Shown here: positions 30,729 to 39,300 of the stretch, in pieces
How positions within the stretch are numbered: the stretch's first letter is position 1
How the letters are laid out: every line of letters starts with the position of its first letter
NCBI GenBank assembly: GCA_025362495.1
Contig: JANYGI010000126.1
Span: 32,001 to 96,000, forward strand
Source of the DNA: Byssovorax sp.
GTDB taxonomy: Bacteria > Myxococcota_A > Polyangia > Polyangiales > Polyangiaceae
DNA: 64,000 nucleotides
Direction of reading: 5' to 3'
The notes under the pieces: generated by a model
Told to the model about the DNA's origin: nothing
The model's database searches: none
The model's input: only the letters and a program-made list of their open reading frames with translations
Translations under genes and position numbers: made by a program

Positions 30729-32438
30729 ATGTTGCCGGCCAGTCGATCTGTTCCTGCCGATTTTCATGCCCGGGTGTGGGGCTTGTTGCGGGCGGGAAAA
30801 CGGCCGGGGCGCCACATGGCGCTTTTGATCGCGGCAGTTGCCGCGCAGGCGGGAGCGAACGGGGTGATGGCGACGTGTGCTGGCCTGCTTGGCCAGGCGC
30901 TCGTGGCCGGTCCACAATCTGGGTTCTCCGGCGCGGTTGTCGACACCCGGACTCTCAACTTTCCTCCGCTGCAGCTTTGTTTTCTGGGATTCGCTGCGGC
31001 GATCGTGAAGACGGGGGCGGGCGCCTTTTCTGTCTACGGCCAGAAGCGCGCCGTGTTTGAGGCTGGAAACGCCGTCCGTCACGAAATCACCGACGCCATC
31101 CTGCGCTGTGGGCAGCCGCCCAGCGCCGTCGCGGACATGAACGCCGCGCTCGTGGTGCGTTTGCGCGAGGTCGAGCGCGGGATCGACGAAGGAGTCTTCG
31201 CGGGGCTGCGGGCGGCCGCGAACCTCGTTCCCCTGGTGATCGCGCTCGTGGTGCTGTCGTCGTCGCTGGCGCTCGCTGCGCTCGGGGTGCTCGTGCCGTT
31301 CGCGCTGGCGCTGGCCTTCGTTCGTCGGCGTTTTCGCCGCGGGCACGCCCGCGCTACCCGGCTCGCCGAGGAGCTGCACTCGGGCGTCGACGAGCTGGTG
31401 CGGCACCTGGATCTCTGGCGCACCTACGGCGCGGGCGATCGCGTTCAGCGCGCGCTGGCGGCCGCCGGGGACGAGGCGGCTCGCGCCTCGGCGCGCGCTG
31501 ACGCAGGCAGGACAGCGCTGTCAGGGGCCAACGAGGCGCTCGCGGCCGGTGCGCTCCTCGTGGCCGTCGCGCTGGTCGAGCGCGGCGGCCTCGCGCTCGG
31601 GAGGGGATCGCTGGTGGCGTTCGCGGCCGTGTTCTTCCTGATGTACCGACCCCTGCGGGATCTCGGGGATGCCCGCACCGCGGTCGAGCGCGGCGCGGAC
31701 GCCCTCGGCGCGCTCGACCGCGTCCGCGTCGATCTCGAGGTCAGGAGCGCTCACCTGCGCATCCGCGCCTCGGGGCCCGACGACGCGAGCACATCGCGCA
31801 CATACGGGTGGGACGCGCAGCGGCTCATCGTGCGCGGCCTCTCCGTCGCGCGCGGAGCTTGGTCGACGCCCGTAACCGACCTGCACGCCGAGCCCGGCGA
31901 GATCGTCGCGCTCGTCGGCCCAACGGGCAGCGGCAAGACGACGCTGCTGCGCGCGCTCCTCGGTCTCGAGCCAGACGCGCAGGGCACCGTCCACTACGGC
32001 GATCGCGATCTCTCCGCCGCGGGCGTCGGCCCGCGCGAGCGGCCGTTTGCGTGGGTCCCCCAGGAGGCGGCCGTGATCTCGGGGACGCTCGCCGACAACG
32101 TCACGCTGGGCGCGCCCGCGCCGCTGGAGAGCGCCGCGCAGAGCACGCTGCAGAGCCTCGGCGCGCAGTCGCTGCTCGATCGGGCGGGCGAGGCGCGTCT
32201 CCACGCTGGCGGGCCCGAGCTCTCGGGTGGCGAGCGCCAGTGGGTGGCGATCGCGCGGGCCCTCGCGAGCGGGCTGCCGGTGCTGCTCCTCGACGAGCCC
32301 ACGTCGGGCCTCGACGCCGACTCGCAAGATCGCGTCCTCGCCACGCTGGCGACGCTGCGCGGGCGCCGCACCGTGATCGTGGTGACGCACCGGCCCGAGC
32401 CGCTGGCGATCGCCGATCGCGTGGTGCGGCTCCGCTAG
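30729..32438 (+). CDS. ABC transporter, fused permease and ATPase
   Basis: 569 residues, half-transporter that would work as a dimer in the inner membrane. The N-terminal permease has about six hydrophobic segments (for example LLIAAVAAQAGANGVMATCAG, VPLVIALVVLSSSLALAALG). ATPase domain: Walker A GPTGSGKTT (about 401-409), LSGGERQ signature, Walker B VLLLDEPTSGLD, switch His in VVTHRPE. The substrate cannot be predicted; this layout is typical of exporters of lipids, peptides or drugs. The gene is convergent with pheS and their stop codons share a CTAG. Confidence 0.88.
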   Translation: MLPASRSVPADFHARVWGLLRAGKRPGRHMALLIAAVAAQAGANGVMATCAGLLGQALVAGPQSGFSGAVVDTRTLNFPPLQLCFLGFAAAIVKTGAGAFSVYGQKRAVFEAGNAVRHEITDAILRCGQPPSAVADMNAALVVRLREVERGIDEGVFAGLRAAANLVPLVIALVVLSSSLALAALGVLVPFALALAFVRRRFRRGHARATRLAEELHSGVDELVRHLDLWRTYGAGDRVQRALAAAGDEAARASARADAGRTALSGANEALAAGALLVAVALVERGGLALGRGSLVAFAAVFFLMYRPLRDLGDARTAVERGADALGALDRVRVDLEVRSAHLRIRASGPDDASTSRTYGWDAQRLIVRGLSVARGAWSTPVTDLHAEPGEIVALVGPTGSGKTTLLRALLGLEPDAQGTVHYGDRDLSAAGVGPRERPFAWVPQEAAVISGTLADNVTLGAPAPLESAAQSTLQSLGAQSLLDRAGEARLHAGGPELSGGERQWVAIARALASGLPVLLLDEPTSGLDADSQDRVLATLATLRGRRTVIVVTHRPEPLAIADRVVRLR

Positions 32439-33520
32439 AACTGCGACAGAAAGCGCGGATCGCTCTCGAACATCAGGCGGATGTTGGGCACGCCGTACTT
32501 GAGCATCGCCACGCGATCGATGCCCATTCCGAAGGCGAATCCCGTGTATTTCTCGCTGTCGATGTCGCAGTGGCGGAAGACCTCGGGGTGGATCATCCCG
32601 GCGCCGAGGACTTCGAGCCAGCCGCTCTGCTTGCAAACCCGACAGCCGGCGTAGCTGCCGTCGGCTTTCCGACAGAAGACGCAGCCGACGTCGACCTCCA
32701 CGCCCGGCTCGACGAAGGGGAAGAAGCTCGGGCGAAAGCGCACCGGGGTTCCGGGGCCGTAGAGGCGCTCGACGAAGGCCGTGAGCACGCCGCGGAGATC
32801 GGCCAGGCTCACGCCCTCGTCGACGAGGAAGCCCTCGATCTGGTGGAACATCGGCGAGTGGGTGAGATCGTCGTCGCGGCGGAAGACGCGCCCCGCGCTG
32901 ACCACGGCGAGCGGCGGCGCGTGGGTGCTCATCTCGCGCACCTGCATGTTGCTGGTGTGCGTGCGGAGCAGGACGCGCGCGCCCTCGGCGGAGGCCAGCC
33001 AGAAGCTGTCCTGCATGTCGGTCGCGGGGTGGTCGGGCGGGAAGTTGAGCTTGGTGAAGTTGTTCTCTTCGAGCTCGACCTCGGGGCCCTCGGCGATGGC
33101 GAAGCCCAGCTCGCGGAAGATGCCGAGCAGCTCGTCGCGGACCTGGTGGATCGGGTGCGCGTGGCCGCGGCCGAGCTCGGTGCGGCCGGGGAGCGAGAGA
33201 TCGTACGGCCGCGCGTTGAGCTCGGCGTCGCGAACGGCCCGCGTGATCGCGTGGAGGCGCGCCGCGAACGCGGACTCGACCTGTTCGCGGAAGGCGTTCA
33301 CGGCGGCGCCGGCGCGGGGCCGCTCGGCCGGCGCCACGTTGCGCATCAGCGCGAGGACCGCGGTGAGATCGCCCTTCTTTCCAAGGACTTTCGCGTACTC
33401 GAGGCGCAGCGCTTGCTCGGTCGGCGCGGACGCGAAGGCGTCGCGGAAGCTCGTCCCGAGGCGCGCGAGGCCTTCTTCGATGGCCTGGACAGCGCCTTCG
33501 GGAGCGGAGGTCGTGCTCAT
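32435..33520 (-). CDS. pheS: Phenylalanine--tRNA ligase alpha subunit
   Basis: 361 residues from the ATG at 33520. Charges tRNA-Phe with phenylalanine as an alpha2-beta2 enzyme. Class II motifs: motif 1 region HPIHQVRDELLGIFRELGF, motif 2 VVSAGRVFRRDDDLTHSPMFHQIEG, motif 3 near the end GFAFGMGIDRVAMLKYG. A Cys4 insert (CVFC...CRVC) is common in bacterial PheS. It follows rplT by about 128 bases as in the usual infC-rpmI-rplT-pheS-pheT cluster, but pheT does not follow, so the beta subunit must be encoded elsewhere. Confidence 0.96.
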   Translation of the reverse strand: MSTTSAPEGAVQAIEEGLARLGTSFRDAFASAPTEQALRLEYAKVLGKKGDLTAVLALMRNVAPAERPRAGAAVNAFREQVESAFAARLHAITRAVRDAELNARPYDLSLPGRTELGRGHAHPIHQVRDELLGIFRELGFAIAEGPEVELEENNFTKLNFPPDHPATDMQDSFWLASAEGARVLLRTHTSNMQVREMSTHAPPLAVVSAGRVFRRDDDLTHSPMFHQIEGFLVDEGVSLADLRGVLTAFVERLYGPGTPVRFRPSFFPFVEPGVEVDVGCVFCRKADGSYAGCRVCKQSGWLEVLGAGMIHPEVFRHCDIDSEKYTGFAFGMGIDRVAMLKYGVPNIRLMFESDPRFLSQF

Positions 33521-33648
33521 GGCGGCCTTCTTAGCAGAAGGCGACGCCGCCGGGCAGCGCGGCGATCGCGTGATTGGAGGTGAGGGGAGGCGTGAACGAG
33601 ACATCGATCGAGGCCCGCATCACGGCGCCTCGATCGACGGGGGCAGCC

Positions 33649-33999
33649 CTACTTGGCCGTCGCGAGGCGGGCCACGGCGGCGAACGAGGGCGCGTCGTGG
33701 ATGGCGATCTCGGAGAGGACCTTGCGGTCGAGGCCAATGGCGGCCTTCTTGAGGCCCGACACCAGACGCGAGTAGCTCGTCCCGTTGATGCGGGCGGCGG
33801 CGTTGATGCGGGTGATCCACAGGCGGCGGAAGTCGCGCTTCTTCAGCTTGCGGCTGATGTACGCGTACTCCCAGGCGTGGCGGAGAACCTCCACGGCCTG
33901 GCGGAAGCGGTTCTTCCGGCCGAGGAAGTAGCCCTCGGTCTGGTTTAGAACCCGGTTGCGGCGACGGCGAGCTTTGAAACCACGTTTTACGCGAGCCAT
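33649..33999 (-). CDS. rplT: 50S ribosomal protein L20
   Basis: 116 residues, full length for bL20. Binds 23S rRNA early in large-subunit assembly. The sequence from [18 protein letters not shown] through [14 protein letters not shown] and [10 protein letters not shown] is highly conserved. Lies 15 bases downstream of rpmI. In several bacteria L20 represses its own operon through an mRNA leader; the short leader here (about 88 bases) does not show an obvious L20-binding fold to me. Confidence 0.98.
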   Translation of the reverse strand: MARVKRGFKARRRRNRVLNQTEGYFLGRKNRFRQAVEVLRHAWEYAYISRKLKKRDFRRLWITRINAAARINGTSYSRLVSGLKKAAIGLDRKVLSEIAIHDAPSFAAVARLATAK

Positions 34000-34014
34000 G
34001 TCTGGTGCCTCCGA

Positions 34015-34212
34015 TCAGCCGTAGGGAAGCATCAGCTTGATGCGCTTCTGGAACGACTTGTCGACCATGTCGTTCTTGCGGAGACGACGCAGACGCTTGC
34101 GGCTCTTCTCCTGCATCATGTGGTTACATCCGGCCTTGCTCCGGCGGATCCTTCCGGATCCGGTGATCCGAAACCGCTTCGCAGCGGCTCGGTTCGTCTT
34201 CATCTTCGGCAC
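34015..34212 (-). CDS. rpmI: 50S ribosomal protein L35
   Basis: 65 residues, standard length for bL35. MPKMKTNRAAAKRFRITGSGRIRRSKAG and the basic tail KRLRRLRKNDMVD are diagnostic. GTG start with GAGG six bases upstream. First gene of the rpmI-rplT-pheS operon; infC, normally upstream, is absent, and the divergent gene there encodes a small lipoprotein. Confidence 0.97.
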   Translation of the reverse strand: MPKMKTNRAAAKRFRITGSGRIRRSKAGCNHMMQEKSRKRLRRLRKNDMVDKSFQKRIKLMLPYG

Positions 34213-34307
34213 GGGTAGCCTCGAGGTTGGACGGCTTGCGCTCCCACCGGCCGCGCCCCGACCGTCGGGGTGCTGTTTTCGCCGTGTAGGATGCGGAAGG
34301 GGCGCGC

Positions 34308-34336
34308 TTTATGACGGACCGTCCCGCGCGTGTCAA
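34308..34336 (-). promoter_or_regulatory. Sigma-70 type promoter of rpmI-rplT-pheS
   Basis: On the minus strand a perfect TTGACA (34331-34336) is separated by exactly 17 bases from CATAAA (34308-34313), which matches four of six -10 positions. Transcription would begin near 34300, leaving a leader of about 88 bases before rpmI. The leader contains a CCCCGA/TCGGGG hairpin. Confidence 0.65.
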
Positions 34337-34509
34337 GCGTCACACCCGATTCGAGGGCGATCCAGCCCCGAAAACGGTCGGCTTTCAAAGTTGAATTGTT
34401 GCTCTCCAGCCGCGCGGCTCGTGATACGACCGCCCGCGACGTCCGCCGTGGCGTCGCCCGAGCCTTGGGGCTCGGGGGGTCGGGGTTTTTGCTTCGCTCT
34501 GGAGGATCC

Positions 34510-34707
34510 ATGAAAGTCGTTACGCTGATCGTCGCGGGCGCGGTGGCCATCGCCACCTCGGGGTGTGCCGCTCGTGTGGCCGTCGTCTCCCAGGAGAAGA
34601 ACGCGTACGTCGTGAAGACGGGCCTCTTTGGCCTCACCTCGACGATGTACCACTGCAAGGCGGACGGCGCGAAGCCGGTCTGCACGCAGGTCGAAGAGGT
34701 CGAGTGA
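34510..34707 (+). CDS. Small lipoprotein, tandem copy 1
   Basis: 65 residues from the ATG at 34510, eight bases after a perfect GGAGG. Signal peptide with lipobox TSGC (Cys19), leaving a 47-residue mature part that ends in YHCKADGAKPVCTQVEEVE, with two cysteines likely bonded. The next gene encodes a related protein. Probably an abundant small envelope lipoprotein; function unknown. Confidence 0.8.
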   Translation: MKVVTLIVAGAVAIATSGCAARVAVVSQEKNAYVVKTGLFGLTSTMYHCKADGAKPVCTQVEEVE

Positions 34708-34772
34708 GCGTCTTTCCGGCCGCTTTTTTGCGCCGGATCCACGAACTTTTTTTCCAGGGAGAACGAGCCATC

Positions 34773-34985
34773 ATGAAGACGGTTTTCGGATTTGTACTGC
34801 TCGCCGGCGCGCTCACCGGCTGCGCCAACGTTTCCTCCGCGATGCCCGGCATGAGCCCCGCCACGGGCGAGGCCTGGTACAGCAAGGACACCACCCTCGG
34901 TGCCCTGCCCCTCAGCTCGAACATCTACTACTGCAGCAAGGAGACCCCCGGGAAGTGCACCAAGGCCGAGATGGTCTCGAAGTAG
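34773..34985 (+). CDS. Small lipoprotein, tandem copy 2
   Basis: 70 residues, CAGGGAGAACGAGCCATC before the ATG. Lipobox LTGC (Cys17). The mature part ends in IYYCSKETPGKCTKAEMVSK, aligning with the YHCKADGAKPVCTQVEE end of the gene 66 bases upstream: aromatic-x-C, about 8-10 residues, C-T. The pair arose by duplication and has diverged strongly. Function unknown. Confidence 0.8.
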   Translation: MKTVFGFVLLAGALTGCANVSSAMPGMSPATGEAWYSKDTTLGALPLSSNIYYCSKETPGKCTKAEMVSK

Positions 34986-35203
34986 CTTTCCGCGGGTAGC
35001 AGGGATCCGGGGCAGCGCAGGGCAGCGCGGGGCGTCTTCGCCGCGATGACTGCCGCGCCCCGGATTTTCGGCGTTTGTGGGCTTGATTCGAGCACGGAGA
35101 GCCCCGCGCTGTCGATGGGTTGGCTCGTCTCCCCGCCTGCTGAACCGGGGCGGCGAGTCGTCGTCGAGAGAGGCAATCGCCGGAGGCGGCGAGGAGGTTT
35201 TGC

Positions 35204-36046
35204 GTGCGTTTTCATCCTGCGTTTGGAATCACCTTGATCGGTATGGCGCTGATCGCGGGCGCGAGGACGGCACGCGCCGAGGGCGAAGAAAAGGGCAGCG
35301 AGAAGATGCCTCTCCCGCTCGCGGAGCGACCGCTCACGCTCCCGAAGATGACCCTCGCGCCGGAGCTCGGGTTCGGCGTGAGCCACTTCAACTTCGACGG
35401 CTTCGACCTCGGGACGAGCGTCGGCCTCGACCTCGGCGCGCACTTCGGGATCCTCGATGATCTCGAGGTCGGCGCAGTGGTCCTGCCCGTCCGGCTCTCG
35501 CCCGATTTCGGTTACGAGAACCCGCAGCTCGAGGCCACGTTTCGCTTCCTCAAAGGCAAGATCGAGCTCGGCGCGCGGGTGCGCACGCTCTTCGTCACCG
35601 AGCAGAAGGTCGGCGGCGTGGTGGTCGAGGCCGGCGTGCCGGTGCTCATTCACGTGAGCGAGGCGGCGCGCATCGACACCGGCGCCTTCGCGTTGATGAG
35701 CTTCGGCAGCGGCGTCTCGTTCGGCGGCGAGTTCAAGGGCGGCAAGACTGCCGTCGCGCTGCGCATCCCGTTTCAGTTCATCTACGACGTGATCCCGCCA
35801 CTCCACGTCGGCGTGCAGACCGGGTTCGCGATCGCCGATTTCAGCGACGCCGGGCACAAGATCTACGTGCCGCTCGGCTTCGTCGCGGGGTACGCGATCG
35901 GCAACGAGAAGGGGCCGCTCGTCGACATCGATCCGTACTTCACGTTCCCGTACTTCGCGACGCCGGGCGTGCCTTCGCCGGGCGACAAGATCAACGCGGG
36001 CGCCTTCCAGACGGGCCTCGCGGCGACGGTGTTCCTCTACCTCTGA
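35204..36046 (+). CDS. Outer-membrane beta-barrel-like protein
   Basis: 280 residues. GTG start six bases after GAGGAGG. Signal peptide (ITLIGMALIAGARTARA). The mature part alternates hydrophobic and polar residues in strands (LAPELGFGVSHFNFDGFDLG, IELGARVRTLFVTEQKVGGVVVEAGV, VALRIPFQFIYDVIPPLHVGVQTGF) and ends in FLYL, with a terminal hydrophobic residue as in many outer-membrane barrels. No transport family recognised. Its end overlaps the convergent 92-residue gene by ten bases. Confidence 0.75.
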   Translation: MRFHPAFGITLIGMALIAGARTARAEGEEKGSEKMPLPLAERPLTLPKMTLAPELGFGVSHFNFDGFDLGTSVGLDLGAHFGILDDLEVGAVVLPVRLSPDFGYENPQLEATFRFLKGKIELGARVRTLFVTEQKVGGVVVEAGVPVLIHVSEAARIDTGAFALMSFGSGVSFGGEFKGGKTAVALRIPFQFIYDVIPPLHVGVQTGFAIADFSDAGHKIYVPLGFVAGYAIGNEKGPLVDIDPYFTFPYFATPGVPSPGDKINAGAFQTGLAATVFLYL

Positions 36047-36315
36047 GCGGCGGGCGGCGGGGCCGGCGGGGCCGGCGGATCGTCGCCGGCCTCGGCGGCT
36101 GCTGCGGATCCCGGATCGCGGGGAGGGAACGCGGCCGCGAGCGCCACGGCGAGCGCGCCGACGATCACGCTCCCGTAGAAGAGCACGTCGATCGCGCTGC
36201 CAGCCGACGAGCAGTTCGCGCCCGGGCCGAGGCGCACGCGGAGCACGCCCTCGGGCAGCGTCGGCGCGGGGGCGACGGCAGGCTCGGCCGCGGGCGAGGC
36301 GGCCGGCTCGGTCAC
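36037..36315 (-). CDS. Small single-pass membrane protein
   Basis: 92 residues. GTG start overlapping the stop of the upstream transglutaminase-type gene (GTGA, four bases), a sign of translational coupling. Pro/Ala-rich N-terminus, then LRVRLGPGANCSSAGSAID, one membrane segment (VLFYGSVIVGALAVALAAAF) and a Pro/Ala/Asp-rich tail. It has no recognised family; the coupling suggests it acts with or anchors its upstream partner. Confidence 0.7.
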   Translation of the reverse strand: MTEPAASPAAEPAVAPAPTLPEGVLRVRLGPGANCSSAGSAIDVLFYGSVIVGALAVALAAAFPPRDPGSAAAAEAGDDPPAPPAPPPAAQR

Positions 36316-39300
36316 TTGCCCACCGTCATGCGCTGACCGAAGGCGCGGTCCGCGGCCTCGCAGAAGGTGCGGAACGCCGGGTACTCGGCCGGCGTGATCC
36401 GAGCCTTTTTGAAGGCCAGCGACGTCTTCACGACCACCTTGCCGGCGCTCTCCTCGAAGGCGATCGAGAAGCGGCCGAAGGGCGAGTCGAGCTGCGACGC
36501 GACGGGCGCGCGCAGCACCTTCATGCCCGCGGGCACGTGGATCGTCCACTCGTCCTCGCGCAGGCTGAGCGCCCGCAGATCGATGTCGAGGGCGCGCGTC
36601 GAGAGCGAGGCGTAGTCGGCGACGAGATCGTGCGTGGGGCCGGCGGGCACCGAGATCGTGTCGCCCTCGCGCCGCGCGAACGAGAGCGCCTTGCCGCGCG
36701 CGTGGAGCTTCACGGGCTGCTCCTGGTCCTCGAGATCGTTGACCTCGACGCCGGGCTTGCCCGCGGTGAGCTCGACCGATCCGAGATCGCGGCCAAGGTC
36801 GCGGCCCGCGCGCTCGCGGCGCGTGCCCTCGGCGAGGTAGCGCTGCCGCCAGTCGGGCGCGAACGCGCCGGTGACGTTCATATCGAGCGCGAACAGCGCC
36901 GTCCCATCCGCGGCGACGGTCACGTCGATCTTGCGCTTCGTCGTCGAGGCCTCCGGCGGCGCCTGCGGCAAGCGCACGAGCCTGGCCTTGCCCTCGTTGA
37001 TCTGCAGCCCCACCGCGTCGCGATCCATCACCGGGAGCTCGGTAGAGCCGGTGTGCTCGGCGGTGCCGTCGAGGTACAGATCGAGCGACGGGACGTACGC
37101 GATGGCGTGATCGAAGGGCGCGAGGCTCGCCGGATCGCCCTCGATCTTGCCGCGCATCCCGGTGCGTACGAGCACGATCGTCGAGGGGATCCCCGCCTCG
37201 CGCAGCATCGTCACGATCAGCGTCGCCTTGTCTTTGCAGTCGCCCCAGCCGCGCGCGAGCGTCTGCGCGCAGCGGCGCGGGCGGATGCCTTCGAGGCCGA
37301 ACTCGAGCGCCACGTAGCGCGTCTCGGTCGCGTACTTGTAGATGGCGCGGATCTTCGCGGGGTCGTCGGTGAGGCCCTTGGTGATCTCCTTCACGCGGCG
37401 GCGCACCTCGTCGTCGACGTCGAACTGATCGCGCGCGAGGCCCCAGTACCAGGCCCCGACCTGGTCCCAGGTCTTGAACGTGGAGACGTGCACGTGCGGG
37501 AGGATCTCGGCCCACGCGGGCATCACCGGCTCGGCGGCGATCGGCGCGAGGTTGTCGGCGAGGAAGCGATCGATGTGGCGATCGCCGTCGTCCGTCGTCT
37601 CACGCTTGAGGCCGGGGACGCTCGACGCGTTGATGTTGAACGTGCGCGCCTTCGGGGTGATCAGCACGTACTCGGTACTGGCGACGGGCTCGTCCGAGCC
37701 GAGATACTCGACCTCGCCGAAGTAGTCGGCCATCTCGTTGCGCGGCGACACGTCTTCGACGCGGTAGCGCAGCTCGACGACGTCGCCCGCGTTGAGCCGC
37801 GGGAAGTGCACGTAGAAGGTGCGCGTCGACGTGTACATGGCGATGGCGGGGTTGTTCGCGGCGCCCTCGCCGCTCTCGACGGCCTCGTCGATCTTGCCGC
37901 CCTCGCGGTAGACCTTGGCGGCGCGCAGCGTGACGGTCTGGCGATCGCCCTGGTACTCGAAGGCGAACTCGCGGCCCGCGGCGGCGGCCTCGTCGGTGAG
38001 CGGCTGGAACACGACCTGGCGGAAGCGGCTCGCGAGGCCGTTGGGGAACACCGTCGTCACGGTGAGGTTGCGCAGCGTGCGCTTGGGGTAGCGCTTGTCG
38101 GCCCCGGTGCGCATCGGCAAGAAGCGATCGGGCGCCCAGGCGTAGGCCTCGTCGGCGCGCGGCTTCGGCGGCTCGATGTGCTCCACGTACTCGCGCACGT
38201 CCTTCGCTTGCGGCGTGATCGCCAGGATCTGGCGCAGCAGCTTGAGCTGGTCTTCGCGCTTGTCCTGGGCGCCGTAGAGATCGCTGAGCGCGCGCAGCGT
38301 GCCCACGTCTTCGGGGGCGAGCGCGAGGGCGCGCTGGTACGCCGCGAGCGCGCGATCGCCTTGTCCCAGCGAGCGATACGTGCGCGCCGCGAGGCTGCGC
38401 GACCACGACGAGTCGGGCTCGCTGCGGAGGAAGCGCGCGAGCCACCGCTCGGCGCCGGCGGTGTCGCGGCGCGCGATCGAGAGCTCGACCTGCTGGCTCA
38501 GGAACGCGGAGTCGTCGAAGCGCAGCGACGCATAGCGCCCCTCGACCTCGGAGGCCTCGGTGTCGCGTCCGAGCGCGCGGAGCTGCGCCGCGTACACCCG
38601 CAAGAGCGCGACGCTGTTGGGCTCGCGCGACACCGCGTGCTCCAGCGTCGTCAGCGCCGTGCGCTTCAGCCCGGCCTCGATGTAGAGCTCGACCAGGCCG
38701 AGCGTCGCGCTGACGTCATCGGGATCGATCGCCCTCATCTTCTCGAAGATCGGCACCGCGTCGCGCCAGTTGGTGCTCTCCCGCGCGAGCTGCGCCTCGG
38801 CGAGCAGCACGTCGAGATCGCGGTGCCCCGCGCCCGCGAGCGCCGAGGCCTTCTCGACCCAGACGCGCTGCTGGTTGCGATCTTCGGCGAGCTGCCCCGC
38901 GAGGAGCAGCCGCTTCACGGTGGGCTCGATCTCCGCCGCGCGCCGCGCCAGATCGCGCGCCTTGTGCTCGGGCTTCGAGTCGCCGCCGGTCGTCGAGAGG
39001 TAGCGCGCGAACGCCTCGAGCTCCGACGGGCTCGCCCTGGGATCGCTGGTGCGCCGCTCGAGCTCCTGCATCGGGCCCTCGATCGCAGCCTTTTTCAGGG
39101 GCGCCGGCGCCGGCGTCGCCTTCGCGGCGGGCTTGCTCTTCACCGGCGCGCGGTCCTTCCCCTTCACGGCGGGGCGGTCCGAGAGCTTCGCCTCGCCGGG
39201 CGTGGGCAGGATCGCGGAGGGGTCGGCGATCACGTCGACGCCGAGGTCCGGCGCGCCCTTTTCATCGCCGAGGCGCAGCGCGAACTTGGGCGACTCTTCG

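Noticed and set aside
34213-34300. Ribosomal-protein autoregulatory leader (L20 type)
   Set aside because: Only a short GC hairpin is visible; no pseudoknot or long-range pairing could be drawn by eye.
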